A program made the translations under genes and the position numbers. DNA of 64,000 bases from Pseudomonas sp. DTU_2021_1001937_2_SI_NGA_ILE_001. Its GTDB lineage: Bacteria > Pseudomonadota > Gammaproteobacteria > Pseudomonadales > Pseudomonadaceae. Shown here piece by piece: positions 51,130 to 59,603 of the stretch (its first letter is position 1; each line of letters begins with the position of its first letter). The notes under the pieces are model-generated. The model saw only the letters and a list, made by a program, of their open reading frames with translations. It was not told the origin of the DNA and did not search any database. The DNA lies in contig NZ_CP135971.1 of the NCBI RefSeq assembly GCF_032463525.1, positions 310,001 to 374,000 of the forward strand. Reading direction: 5' to 3'.

Positions 51130-51969
51130 TCAGTGCAGGTCCATTACCCGGATACGCTCGTTCCAACCGTCCTGGCTGACGCGCCGGTGGTAGTCGTTGG
51201 GGGTGGTGCTGACCAGCTTCTTGAAGTCGCGCAGGAAGTGCGACTGGTCGGTGAAGCCCAGTTCCATCGCCAGCTCCGAGAACGACACCTGCGCCTGGGT
51301 GGTGATGCTGTTCAGCGCGGCCTGGCAGCGGATGATCCGGCAGAAGGTCTTGGGGGTCATGCCGGTGTCCTGGCGGAACTGGCGCTGCAGGGTGCGGCCG
51401 CTGTAGCCGCTGAGGTCTTCCAGCTGGCTGACGCGGATGTCGCCGCGGTGGGCGATGATGGTGCGCACCACCTGGCTGGTCAGCCCCGCGCTGGTCTCGC
51501 CCAGGCGCTGGGCGGCGAAGGCGTTGAAGCAGCTCATCTGCTCGTCGAAGCCGGGGCTGGCAGCGATGGTGTCGATCAGCGACTGGGCGCCGGGGACGAT
51601 GTCCAGCAGGTTGATCTCCTGCTCGGTGAGTTCTTCGGCCAGATTGTGCAGCAGGCCCGGCACCACGCCAGGGCGAAAGCGCAGGCCGAAGTAGCGGTGA
51701 CGGTGTAACAACTCGACACGCCGGGCCTCCAGCGGGGTGCCACAGACCCGCGCGGCGGGATGATCGGTATCACAATCGAAGATGATGTCGACGCAGCCGT
51801 CCGGCACCGCGAAGGTGCGCTCTGCCGAGGGCGCGACATCGAACGCATAGTAATGGGCGATGGCCGGATGCCGCGTGTTCATCACGCAGTAGCGCGACGA
51901 GTTCAGCACGAACCAGGGCTGTTCACAGGCGTTGCGTGGCGTGGGCGCGGGGCTGGACGGGATCATCAT
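51130..51969 (-). CDS. AraC-family regulator with DUF6597-like N-terminus
   Basis: 279 aa. The N-terminal part has AFDVAPSAERTFAVPDGCVD and YFGLRFRPGVVPGLL, the pattern of AraC proteins with a DUF6597 sensor. The C-terminal DNA-binding part has LEDLSGYSGRTLQRQFRQDT and FSELAMELGFTDQSHFLRDF. It points away from the second permease gene, with 374 bp between them. It may control that operon. No good ribosome-binding site before the chosen ATG; a later start is possible. Confidence 0.75.
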   Translation of the reverse strand: MMIPSSPAPTPRNACEQPWFVLNSSRYCVMNTRHPAIAHYYAFDVAPSAERTFAVPDGCVDIIFDCDTDHPAARVCGTPLEARRVELLHRHRYFGLRFRPGVVPGLLHNLAEELTEQEINLLDIVPGAQSLIDTIAASPGFDEQMSCFNAFAAQRLGETSAGLTSQVVRTIIAHRGDIRVSQLEDLSGYSGRTLQRQFRQDTGMTPKTFCRIIRCQAALNSITTQAQVSFSELAMELGFTDQSHFLRDFKKLVSTTPNDYHRRVSQDGWNERIRVMDLH

Positions 51970-52197
51970 GAGGTCTGCGTGGTTACACGTCGTTGTTGTC
52001 GGTCATCAGGCAGCAATTAACGTACCAGTCGCACGGCCGCCGCCTCTCGGGGCCAGGGCACCGATCCTACGTGCCTCCACCCTCGCGCTGTTATCCATGT
52101 TCGGCAGCTTTGCAGGCTCGAGCCCACTCCTGGCGCACCAGCACAGTGCGCCGGGTGACCGCCATCAGCGTGCTGCCGGGGTGGTGCGTATCGGCTG

Positions 52198-52343
52198 CCA
52201 ATTCGGGATAACGCCTGCCCGGCGATCGGCATAGCATCGATTCAGGCCTGCGAGCCCCATAACAAGACGCATGCGAGCCGCGCCTGACGCCAGGTGCCGG
52301 CTTTTCCAAGACAACGACTGCCTCATACAACAAGGTCAAGAAA
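52198..52343 (+). promoter_or_regulatory. Conserved leader/promoter block, copy 2
   Basis: CCAATTCGGGATA (52198), CCCATAACAA (52256) and CAACGACTGCCTCATA (52312), with distances of 58 and 56 bp between block starts, against 57 and 54 in copy 1. The rest of the 374-bp gap back to the AraC start holds nothing I recognise. Confidence 0.55.
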
Positions 52344-53795
52344 ATGAGCGTATCCGTGACTTCCGCCGCCAGTTCCACCGGCCTGCGGCGTGGCGCCCTG
52401 AGCGTCGGCTTCATCATCTTCTTCGTGGTCTCGGCCGCGAGTCCCCTGAGTGTGCTGGCCGGTGGTTTTCCCATCGGCATCATGCTCGGCAATGGCGCGG
52501 GTACGCCGGCGTTGCTGATTCTGGCATTGCTGGTGCTGCTGGCCTTCTCGGTCGGCTACACCACCATGGCCCGTCACCTGACCAACGCCGGTGGCTTCTA
52601 CGCCTTTTCCTCGCGGGGCCTGGGCGGGCTGGCAGGCGGTGCAGCCGGGGTGCTGGCGATGTTCGCCTACAACATTCTGCAGGTCGGCCTGTACGGCATG
52701 TTCGGCGGCGTGGTGGCCGGCACCATGGCCACCGTCTTCGGCATCGACTGGCCCTGGTGGACCTACTCGCTGCTGGCCATGGCCAGCATCGCGGTACTGG
52801 GTTACCGCAACATCGACCTGTCGGCCCGGGTGCTGTCGTTCATCGTGGTCGCCGAGTACCTGGCCATTCTCGTTCTCGATGTGGCGATCCTGCGCAGCGG
52901 CGGTGACAGCGGCATCAACTTCGACTCGTTCAAGAGCGAACAGGTGTTCAGCGGCACGCCCTCGATCGGCCTGCTGTTCTGCTTCGCTGCGTTCATCGGC
53001 TTCGAGGCCACGACCATCTACGGCGAAGAGGCCAAGAACCCGCAGCGCGCGATTCCGATCGCCACGTATGTCTCGGTGCTACTGATCGGCTGCTTCTACG
53101 CCCTGTCGATCTGGTCGATGGTCATCGGCGTCGGTGCCGACAAGATCGTCGGCGTGCTGCAGAACCTCGGCGACCCGACACACTTCATCTATGGCCTGTC
53201 GGATCACTTCGTCGGCCCCCGCCTGACCGAGGTGATCCGCGTGCTGTTCATGGTCAGCATCTATGCCGGCCTGCTGGCCTTTCACAATTCGGCGGCGCGC
53301 TACTTCTACGCCATCGGCCGTGACGGCCTGCTGCCGCGCAGCCTGGGGGTCACCCACCGCATCCACCAGAGCCCGCACATGGGGTCGGCGCTGCAGAGCC
53401 TGATCGCCGCGGTGGTGGTGCTGGTTTTCGCGGCCATGGATGCCGACCCGATCCTGCAGCTGTTCGCCTGGTTCTCCAGCCTGGCCACCCTGTGCCTGCT
53501 GCTGCTCATGGCCATGACCTCGGCAGCGGTTCTGATGTACTTCCGGCGCAACCCGCAGCTGGGCCTGGGGGTGACACGGCGCCTGCTGCTGCCGGCATTC
53601 TCCTGCGTGGCGCTGGGCATCGTGCTGGTCATCGCGGTGCTGCACTTCGACGTGCTCACCGGTTCCAGCCAGGCGTTGTCATGGCTGCTCTGCGCGGTGA
53701 TTCCGGCAGCGCTGGCCGGCGGGGTGCTGCTGGCCGCGCGGCTGCGGCGCGTCTCGCCGCAATGCTTCGCCGCCCTGGGCAGCCACAAGCTCTGA
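52344..53795 (+). CDS. APC-superfamily amino acid/amine permease, copy 2
   Basis: 483 aa, clearly paralogous to the permease at 47214 across its whole length (LSVLAGGFPIGIMLGNGAG, FYAFSSRGLGG, GFEATTIYGEEAKNPQRAIP). About 12-14 membrane helices. It heads an operon with an aldehyde dehydrogenase, an aminotransferase and a porin, which suggests import of an amine or amino acid that is then deaminated and oxidised. Confidence 0.85.
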   Translation: MSVSVTSAASSTGLRRGALSVGFIIFFVVSAASPLSVLAGGFPIGIMLGNGAGTPALLILALLVLLAFSVGYTTMARHLTNAGGFYAFSSRGLGGLAGGAAGVLAMFAYNILQVGLYGMFGGVVAGTMATVFGIDWPWWTYSLLAMASIAVLGYRNIDLSARVLSFIVVAEYLAILVLDVAILRSGGDSGINFDSFKSEQVFSGTPSIGLLFCFAAFIGFEATTIYGEEAKNPQRAIPIATYVSVLLIGCFYALSIWSMVIGVGADKIVGVLQNLGDPTHFIYGLSDHFVGPRLTEVIRVLFMVSIYAGLLAFHNSAARYFYAIGRDGLLPRSLGVTHRIHQSPHMGSALQSLIAAVVVLVFAAMDADPILQLFAWFSSLATLCLLLLMAMTSAAVLMYFRRNPQLGLGVTRRLLLPAFSCVALGIVLVIAVLHFDVLTGSSQALSWLLCAVIPAALAGGVLLAARLRRVSPQCFAALGSHKL

Positions 53796-53865
53796 ACGCT
53801 CAAGCGCTTACGCCCATCATTTGGCGCTGGCCGGCGGAGGCTGGCGCCCGAAACTGGAGGTTCTC

Positions 53866-55284
53866 ATGTACGACTATCGAATGTTGATTGACGGTGCCCG
53901 GGTCGAGGGCGAGGCCGGCCACTTCGACATCATCAACCCGGCCAGTGGCGTCGCCTTCGCCCAATGCGGTGCCGGTTCCATCGCCCAGCTGGACCAGGCC
54001 GTCGAGGCGGCGCAGCGCGCCTTTGGCGAATGGCGGTTGAGCAGCCATGCGCAGCGCAGCGCCTGCCTGCAGCGTATTGCCGACGACCTGGAACACGAGG
54101 CCGATGCGCTGGCGCGGCTGATCGTGGCCGAGCAGGGCAAGCCCCTGGCCCTGGCGATGTCCGAGGTCATGGGCGGGGTGGCCTGGACGCGCTACGCCGC
54201 CGGCCAGGAGATTCCGGTGGAACTGGTCGAGGAAAACCCCAGCCAGCGCGTGGAGTTGCATCGCAAGCCGCTGGGCGTAGTGGCCTCGATCACGCCGTGG
54301 AACTGGCCGTTCATGATCGCCATCTGGCACATCATGCCGGCGCTGCGTGCCGGCAACTGTGTGGTCAGCAAGCCGTCGAGCCTGACCCCGCTGAGCACCC
54401 TGGCGCTGGTGGAGATCATCGCTCGCCACGTGCCACGCGGGGTGATCAACGTGATCACCGGCGAGCGCGGTTTCGGCAGCGCCATCTCCAGTCATCCGGG
54501 TATCCACAAGATCGTCTTCACCGGCTCTACCGCCACCGGCCAGCGGGTGATGCAAGCGGCAGCCGGCAACCTCAAGCGCCTGACCCTGGAGCTGGGCGGC
54601 AACGACGCGGCCATCGTGCTGCCGGGCACGGCGGTGCAGGAGGTGGTCGAGGACATCTTCCAGGCGGCGTTTCTCAACATGGGGCAGACCTGCGCGGCGC
54701 TCAAGCGCCTGTACGTGCACGAGTCGCAGGTCGAGGCATTCGGCGAGGCGCTGGCGAGCATTGCGCGGCGCCAGGTGATCGGCGATGGCCTGCAGCCCGA
54801 GGTCACCTTCGGCCCGGTGCAGAACCTGGAACAACTGCAGTTGGTCGCCGAACTGGTCGATGACGCCCGGCGCCAGGGCGGGCGGGTGTTGTGCGGTGGG
54901 GAGCGGCTGGCGCAGCCGGGCTATTTCTATCCGCCGACCATCGTCACCGGCGTGCACGATGGCCAGCGCCTGGTGGACGAGGAACAGTTCGGTCCGGTGC
55001 TGCCGGTGATCGCCTACCGCGATGTCGAAGAAGTACTGCAGCGCGCCAACCACAGCGATATGGGGTTGGGCGGCTCGGTGTGGGGCAGTGACCCGGACCA
55101 GGCCCAGGCCCTGGCCAGTCGCCTGGAAAGCGGCGTGGCCTGGGTCAACTGCCACGCGCAGATCCAGCCCAATACGCCGTTCGGTGGCTGCAAGCTGTCG
55201 GGCTTCGGGGTCGAGTTCGGCCTGGAAGGGCTGCTGGAGTTCACCACCCAACAGCTGCTTTATGTGCGCAAGCCCAAGGGCTGA
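53866..55284 (+). CDS. Aldehyde dehydrogenase (succinate-semialdehyde type)
   Basis: 472 aa. ITPWNWPFMIAIWH, KPSSLTPLS, LELGGNDAAIVL with the general base, and catalytic C276 in NMGQTCAALKRLYVH. GGAGG lies before the ATG. It is followed after 10 bp by an aminotransferase, so the natural substrate is probably the aldehyde formed by that enzyme from an amine. NAD versus NADP cannot be judged. Confidence 0.82.
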   Translation: MYDYRMLIDGARVEGEAGHFDIINPASGVAFAQCGAGSIAQLDQAVEAAQRAFGEWRLSSHAQRSACLQRIADDLEHEADALARLIVAEQGKPLALAMSEVMGGVAWTRYAAGQEIPVELVEENPSQRVELHRKPLGVVASITPWNWPFMIAIWHIMPALRAGNCVVSKPSSLTPLSTLALVEIIARHVPRGVINVITGERGFGSAISSHPGIHKIVFTGSTATGQRVMQAAAGNLKRLTLELGGNDAAIVLPGTAVQEVVEDIFQAAFLNMGQTCAALKRLYVHESQVEAFGEALASIARRQVIGDGLQPEVTFGPVQNLEQLQLVAELVDDARRQGGRVLCGGERLAQPGYFYPPTIVTGVHDGQRLVDEEQFGPVLPVIAYRDVEEVLQRANHSDMGLGGSVWGSDPDQAQALASRLESGVAWVNCHAQIQPNTPFGGCKLSGFGVEFGLEGLLEFTTQQLLYVRKPKG

Positions 55285-55294
55285 GGAGACGCTC

Positions 55295-56644
55295 ATGTAC
55301 GACCGCTATCGCAACGCTGAAAAGAAATTCTGGCACCCCATGGGCAGCGCTGCCCCCGGCCAGCGTGACAAGACCCTGGTGATCGCCAGGGGCGACGGCA
55401 ACTACGTCACCGACATCGACGGCAACCGCCTGCTCGATGGTGTGGGTGGTCTGTGGAATGTCAACGTCGGTCACAATCGTGCCGAGGTGAAAGCCGCCAT
55501 CGCCGCCCAGCTCGACGAGCTGGCCTATTACCAGACCTTCGATGGCATCGCACATCCGCGCGTATTCGACCTGGCCGAGCGGCTCACCGGGATGTTCGCG
55601 CAGGAGCGCATGAGCCGGGTGCTGTTCAACTCGGGCGGTTCCGATGCCGTGGAAACCGCACTGAAGATGGCCCGTCAGTACTGGGTGGCCGCTGGTGAGC
55701 CCGGGCGCACGCGCTTTCTGTCGCTGCGCAACGGTTACCACGGCGTGCACCTGGGCGGCACGTCGGTCGGTGGCAACGGTGTGTATCACTACAACCACGG
55801 CCCGCTGCTCGCGGGCTGCCACTTGCTCGACACACCCTGGTTGTACCGCAACCCGTGGGATTGCCGCGAGCCGCAGGCGCTGGTCGAACATTGCATTCGC
55901 CAGCTGGAAGCGCAGATCCAGTTCCTCGGAGCCGGCAGCATCGCCGCATTCATCGCCGAGCCGGTGCAGGGCGCCGGCGGAGTCATCGTACCGCCGGCCA
56001 GCTATTGGCCGCGCCTGCGCGAAGTCTGCGACCGCCACGGCATCCTGCTGATCGCCGATGAGGTGGTCACCGGCTTCGGTCGCTCCGGCTGCCTGCTGGG
56101 CAGCCGTGGCTGGGGGGTGGCGCCGGACATCCTGTGCCTGGCCAAGGGCATCTCTGCCGGTTACATCCCGCTGGGCGCCACGCTGTTCAATGCGCGTATC
56201 GCCCAGGCCATCGAGAATGGCCCGGGGTTCTCCAGCATGGTCATGCACGGCTACACCTACAGCGGCCACCCGGTGGCCTGTGCGGCGGCGCTGGCGGTGC
56301 TGGACATCGTCGAAGCCGAGGACCTGCCTGGCAACGCCGCCCGCGTCGGCGCCGGGCTGCTCGAACAGTTGCAGCCGCTGGTGGATCGGCATGCGGTGGT
56401 CGGCGAGGCGCGGGGCAAAGGCTTGATGATTGCCCTCGACCTGGTCGCCGACAAGCGCACCCGTGAACCGCTCGACCCGGCCGCCGGGCATGCCGCGCGC
56501 ATCGCCGATGCGGCGCGCCGTGCGGGTGTGCTGGTGCGGCCTGTGGGCAACAAGATCATCCTCTCGCCGCCGCTGACACTCAGCGCTGACGAGGCCGCCA
56601 GCCTGGTCGAGGCGCTGGACAAGGCACTGACACGCCACCCTTGA
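55295..56644 (+). CDS. Class III (omega) PLP-dependent aminotransferase
   Basis: 449 aa. FNSGGSDAVETALKMARQYW (phosphate-binding), FIAEPVQGAGGVIVP, LLIADEVVTGFGRSG, and the PLP lysine K284 in CLAKGISAGYIPLG. It removes a terminal amino group from an amine or omega-amino acid, often with pyruvate as acceptor. With the dehydrogenase just upstream it forms the amine-to-aldehyde-to-acid pair. Confidence 0.88.
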   Translation: MYDRYRNAEKKFWHPMGSAAPGQRDKTLVIARGDGNYVTDIDGNRLLDGVGGLWNVNVGHNRAEVKAAIAAQLDELAYYQTFDGIAHPRVFDLAERLTGMFAQERMSRVLFNSGGSDAVETALKMARQYWVAAGEPGRTRFLSLRNGYHGVHLGGTSVGGNGVYHYNHGPLLAGCHLLDTPWLYRNPWDCREPQALVEHCIRQLEAQIQFLGAGSIAAFIAEPVQGAGGVIVPPASYWPRLREVCDRHGILLIADEVVTGFGRSGCLLGSRGWGVAPDILCLAKGISAGYIPLGATLFNARIAQAIENGPGFSSMVMHGYTYSGHPVACAAALAVLDIVEAEDLPGNAARVGAGLLEQLQPLVDRHAVVGEARGKGLMIALDLVADKRTREPLDPAAGHAARIADAARRAGVLVRPVGNKIILSPPLTLSADEAASLVEALDKALTRHP

Positions 56645-56724
56645 TCACGACCGGTCCCTGCGCGATGCAGGTCCGGGCAGCAGACACATAACGACCCTCG
56701 GCAAAGGGGGCAGGAGCAGACAAC

Positions 56725-58038
56725 ATGCGCAATCGACGACTGGCCACGGGCCTGGCCCTGACCATGGGCCTGAGTACGGCAACTGGCACCCAGGCCTATG
56801 AGTTGTACGCCGATGACGACACTCATCTGAATGCCGACATGCAGGCGGTATTTGGCTGGATGAACAGCCGCAAGAACTACGACGGTACGCCAGGAGGGTC
56901 GAGCTGGCGCGAAGGCTTCATCAAGTACGGCGTCAGTGGTGATCAGGGATTGGGCGGGGCGGGGACCCTGCGCGGTGCGTTCAACCTGGTCAGTTCGGCC
57001 ACCTGGGGCGATGGTGATGCGGCGGGCAATACCGACGGCAGCGAGCGCACCACCAAGATCGAAGACGCCTGGCTGGGCTGGCGCTCTGCCGATCTGGTGC
57101 CGGCGCTGGGCCAGGACGGCGTGGACTTTTCGTTCGGGCGGCAGGTGGTCAAGCTCGGCCGCGGCTTCCTGATCAACGACGACGGCCCCAATCTGGGCAA
57201 GGGGCCGGCTGGCGGCGACCTGAATCGTGGCGGTGCCTATTACATAGCTGCCCGCCACGCCTTCGACCGTACCGCAGTGCTGCGCCTGGGTGGCCAGGAT
57301 GGCTTGCACGGCAGCGTGCTGTGGCTCAAGTCCGACAACCGCGCCCAGGCGGAAACCGAACTGGCCGCCGGCACCCTGGACTACAGCGGCGCGGCGGGAA
57401 CCCTGGGGCTGACCTGGATCCATGGCCTGGACGTCAACCCGCGCTGGGCCAGCCCGCTGCAAAGCCAGCGCAAGGACCTGGACGTGTACAGTCTGCGCGG
57501 GGAGGGCAGTGCCGGTATCGACAATGCCAGCTTCGCCTTTGAATACGCCTGGCAGGACAAGCCGCAAGGCAGCGAGCAGGCCTGGTATGGTGAGGCCGGT
57601 TACACCTTCGCCGATGCCCCTTGGGCGCCGACCCTGACCTACCGCTACACCCGCTACTCCACGGGCTGGGATTCACTGTTCACCGGCCTGAGCACTGGCT
57701 ATGGCACCTGGTTCCAGGGCGAAGTGGCGGCCAACTACGCCGGGCCGTTCAACAGCAATACCGGCATTCACCACCTGGGGCTGAAGGTCAAGCCACGCGA
57801 AGACCTGACCCTCTGCGCGCTGTACTTCGACTTCAGCACCCTGGGCCGGCGCAGCCAGCTGAACCTGGACGCCCGCGAGCTGGACCTGTATGCCGAGTGG
57901 GCAGTCAGCGAACACTTGATCGTCAGCCCGTTGGTGGGGCTCTACCAGCCGCGCAAGAGTGCTGAAAACGGCGGCAACCAGGTGGGTGGCAACGGGACCA
58001 ACGTCTACAGCCAACTGCTGCTGATCATGCCGTTCTAG
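56725..58038 (+). CDS. Outer-membrane beta-barrel porin, copy 2
   Basis: 437 aa. The signal peptide ends in TGTQA before YELYA. It is a beta-strand-rich barrel ending LIMPF, and a paralogue of the barrel at 48763 over its whole length (SWREGFIKYGVSGD, TTKIEDAWLGWRSADL). A good GCAGGAG site precedes the ATG. Likely the outer-membrane entry for the substrate of permease copy 2. Confidence 0.75.
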   Translation: MRNRRLATGLALTMGLSTATGTQAYELYADDDTHLNADMQAVFGWMNSRKNYDGTPGGSSWREGFIKYGVSGDQGLGGAGTLRGAFNLVSSATWGDGDAAGNTDGSERTTKIEDAWLGWRSADLVPALGQDGVDFSFGRQVVKLGRGFLINDDGPNLGKGPAGGDLNRGGAYYIAARHAFDRTAVLRLGGQDGLHGSVLWLKSDNRAQAETELAAGTLDYSGAAGTLGLTWIHGLDVNPRWASPLQSQRKDLDVYSLRGEGSAGIDNASFAFEYAWQDKPQGSEQAWYGEAGYTFADAPWAPTLTYRYTRYSTGWDSLFTGLSTGYGTWFQGEVAANYAGPFNSNTGIHHLGLKVKPREDLTLCALYFDFSTLGRRSQLNLDARELDLYAEWAVSEHLIVSPLVGLYQPRKSAENGGNQVGGNGTNVYSQLLLIMPF

Positions 58039-58153
58039 GTCCAATGCAGGTCAGTTAGACCATTGGAGCTTGCTCGCGAATGGCAGGCTATCTGGATCGG
58101 GTACACCCGCCGCAGCATCAGTGCCCTTTAGTCACCTTTCCGCCTTTACGGCG

Positions 58154-58206
58154 GGTTACTTTTGGTTTCCAGGTGCCCTGCGCGCCAAAAGTAACCAAAA
58201 GCCATT
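58154..58206. repeat. Dispersed Pseudomonas intergenic repeat with inverted arms
   Basis: GGTTACTTTTGG (58154-58165) faces CCAAAAGTAACC (58195-58206). The following stretch to about 58320 reads like the GC-rich tail often found with this unit in pseudomonads. It is part of a 640-bp gap with no supportable gene, which also holds a CCAATGCAGGTCAGTTAG tag (58041) and a REP half (about 58063-58080). Confidence 0.65.
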
Positions 58207-58485
58207 GCTCCTGGCTTGGGTCTGCCCTGCGGGCAGACTTCCCTCCTTCCGGCGCCCTTCCAGGGGGCCGGCGCAATGGGCCGTCCCTGGCCCAGTGCGC
58301 CTAAGCCGGCTTCCCTGCCGGCTTACCCCCTTCCATGACACCTCCACTCGGCCTGCACCGAAGTCGCGTTCGGCGGCGTCTGCAAGTTCTGTGCTTTAAA
58401 AGCGAAAGCGACGCCAAATCAGATTGCTCTGGTCTAAAAGATCAGTATGGGTTCTAGGCCCAATACGGTTTGATTAAGCGCTTTG

Positions 58486-58586
58486 TGGCCCGGTGGGAGC
58501 GGCTTTAGCCGCGAAAGCGCCAGGAAATTCAGTGCATCTGTTGTGAAGAGGCGGTCGCTTCGCGGCTGAAGCCGCTCCTGCCCGGT
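58486..58586. repeat. REP doublet (REPIN-like), copy B
   Basis: Almost the same 101 bases as copy A at 35799-35899, including the GTGGGAGCGGCTTTAGCCGC arm and its mirrored partner GGCTGAAGCCGCTCCTGCC. Confidence 0.85.
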
Positions 58587-58676
58587 CTAACCGACCAGTA
58601 TTGGTTCTAGGCCCAGTACAGGCCCAACTGACTTATCCGTAATGGATGCCTGGCCTGCTCGAAACGGCTGGCTCCA

Positions 58677-59441
58677 TCACGGACCGTCGGCACGCTGGGC
58701 GTGCATGTTGGCGGCGATGCGCCGTGCGGTTTCGATCACCATGTCGGTGACCGTTTCCTGGCGCAGCAGTTTGAAGCTCGCCGTGTCGCCCACCGCCGAC
58801 AGGCTGCCGACCACTTCCTTGCCCTCCAGGCTGACGATCGGTGCGGCGATCCCGGTCAGGCCCTTGTTCAGTTCGTCGTGGGTGATGCAGTAGCCGTCCT
58901 TGCGGATTTTCTTCGCCACCCGGGCGAACTCCGACCAGGCGTAGTGGTTGCAGGGGTGGCCCGGGTCGCCGGCGATATGGTCTTCGAACAGCTTCAGCAG
59001 GTGCCGGCCCTTCTGGTAGGCGACCAGCACCTTCGACTGTGCGCCGCGGAAGATCGGCAGTGGCTGGCCACGGCCGAAGGTGAACTGGTGCTGGCTGCTC
59101 GGGTCGGTGATCCACGTGTTGATGATGTGCCCGTCGTAGAACACGCTGACGAACACCGCCAGGCCGGTCTCGGCCGACAGTGCCTCGATTTCCTGGCGTC
59201 CGGCGCTGAGGATCGGGTCGTACTGACGCATCATCCAGTCCAGTTCGATGATCCGCGGACCCAGGCCGTAGCTGCCGGCACCGACGCGAGTCAGCAGGCC
59301 GGCGTCGCACAGGTCTTTCACATAGCGGTACACCGTGGCCCTGGACAAGCCCATGCGCTCGGCGATGGTCTCCGGGTCGATCTGCAACTGGTCAGGACCG
59401 AACAGGTCCAGAACGGCCAGGGTCTTGCGCAGGCTGCTCAT
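58677..59441 (-). CDS. IclR-family regulator
   Basis: 254 aa from the ATG with GAGG upstream. The N-terminal winged helix (LQIDPETIAERMGLSRATVY then LCDAGLLTRVGAGSYGLG) is followed by the IclR ligand domain (about 80-250; FRGAQSKVLVAYQ, YCITHDELNKGLTGIAAPI). It is divergent from the decarboxylase operon across 162 bp and most likely controls it in response to its substrate. No operator could be fixed by eye in that AT-rich gap. Confidence 0.85.
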   Translation of the reverse strand: MSSLRKTLAVLDLFGPDQLQIDPETIAERMGLSRATVYRYVKDLCDAGLLTRVGAGSYGLGPRIIELDWMMRQYDPILSAGRQEIEALSAETGLAVFVSVFYDGHIINTWITDPSSQHQFTFGRGQPLPIFRGAQSKVLVAYQKGRHLLKLFEDHIAGDPGHPCNHYAWSEFARVAKKIRKDGYCITHDELNKGLTGIAAPIVSLEGKEVVGSLSAVGDTASFKLLRQETVTDMVIETARRIAANMHAQRADGP

Positions 59442-59603
59442 ATCGTTGCCTCGATGGCGAAGTGTCTTTTGGATGTGGCAGAAAATACCCTTAAAAATCT
59501 CATTTGTCTCGTATTTTGAGTAAAACAACAAAATTAGGTTGTTTGTCGTTTTTCAAAATGGAATAAATCTCACACAACAAAGCCAGCCTGTGAGGCCAGA
59601 CAA

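Noticed and set aside
58070..58399. Plus-strand frames of about 110 codons in the 58.1-58.4 kb gap
   Set aside because: They fall inside a dispersed intergenic repeat that is known to give spurious small ORFs in pseudomonads.
13471..58586. The repeated hairpins as a CRISPR array
   Set aside because: They are inverted, widely scattered and not spaced by unique spacers; they are REP elements.
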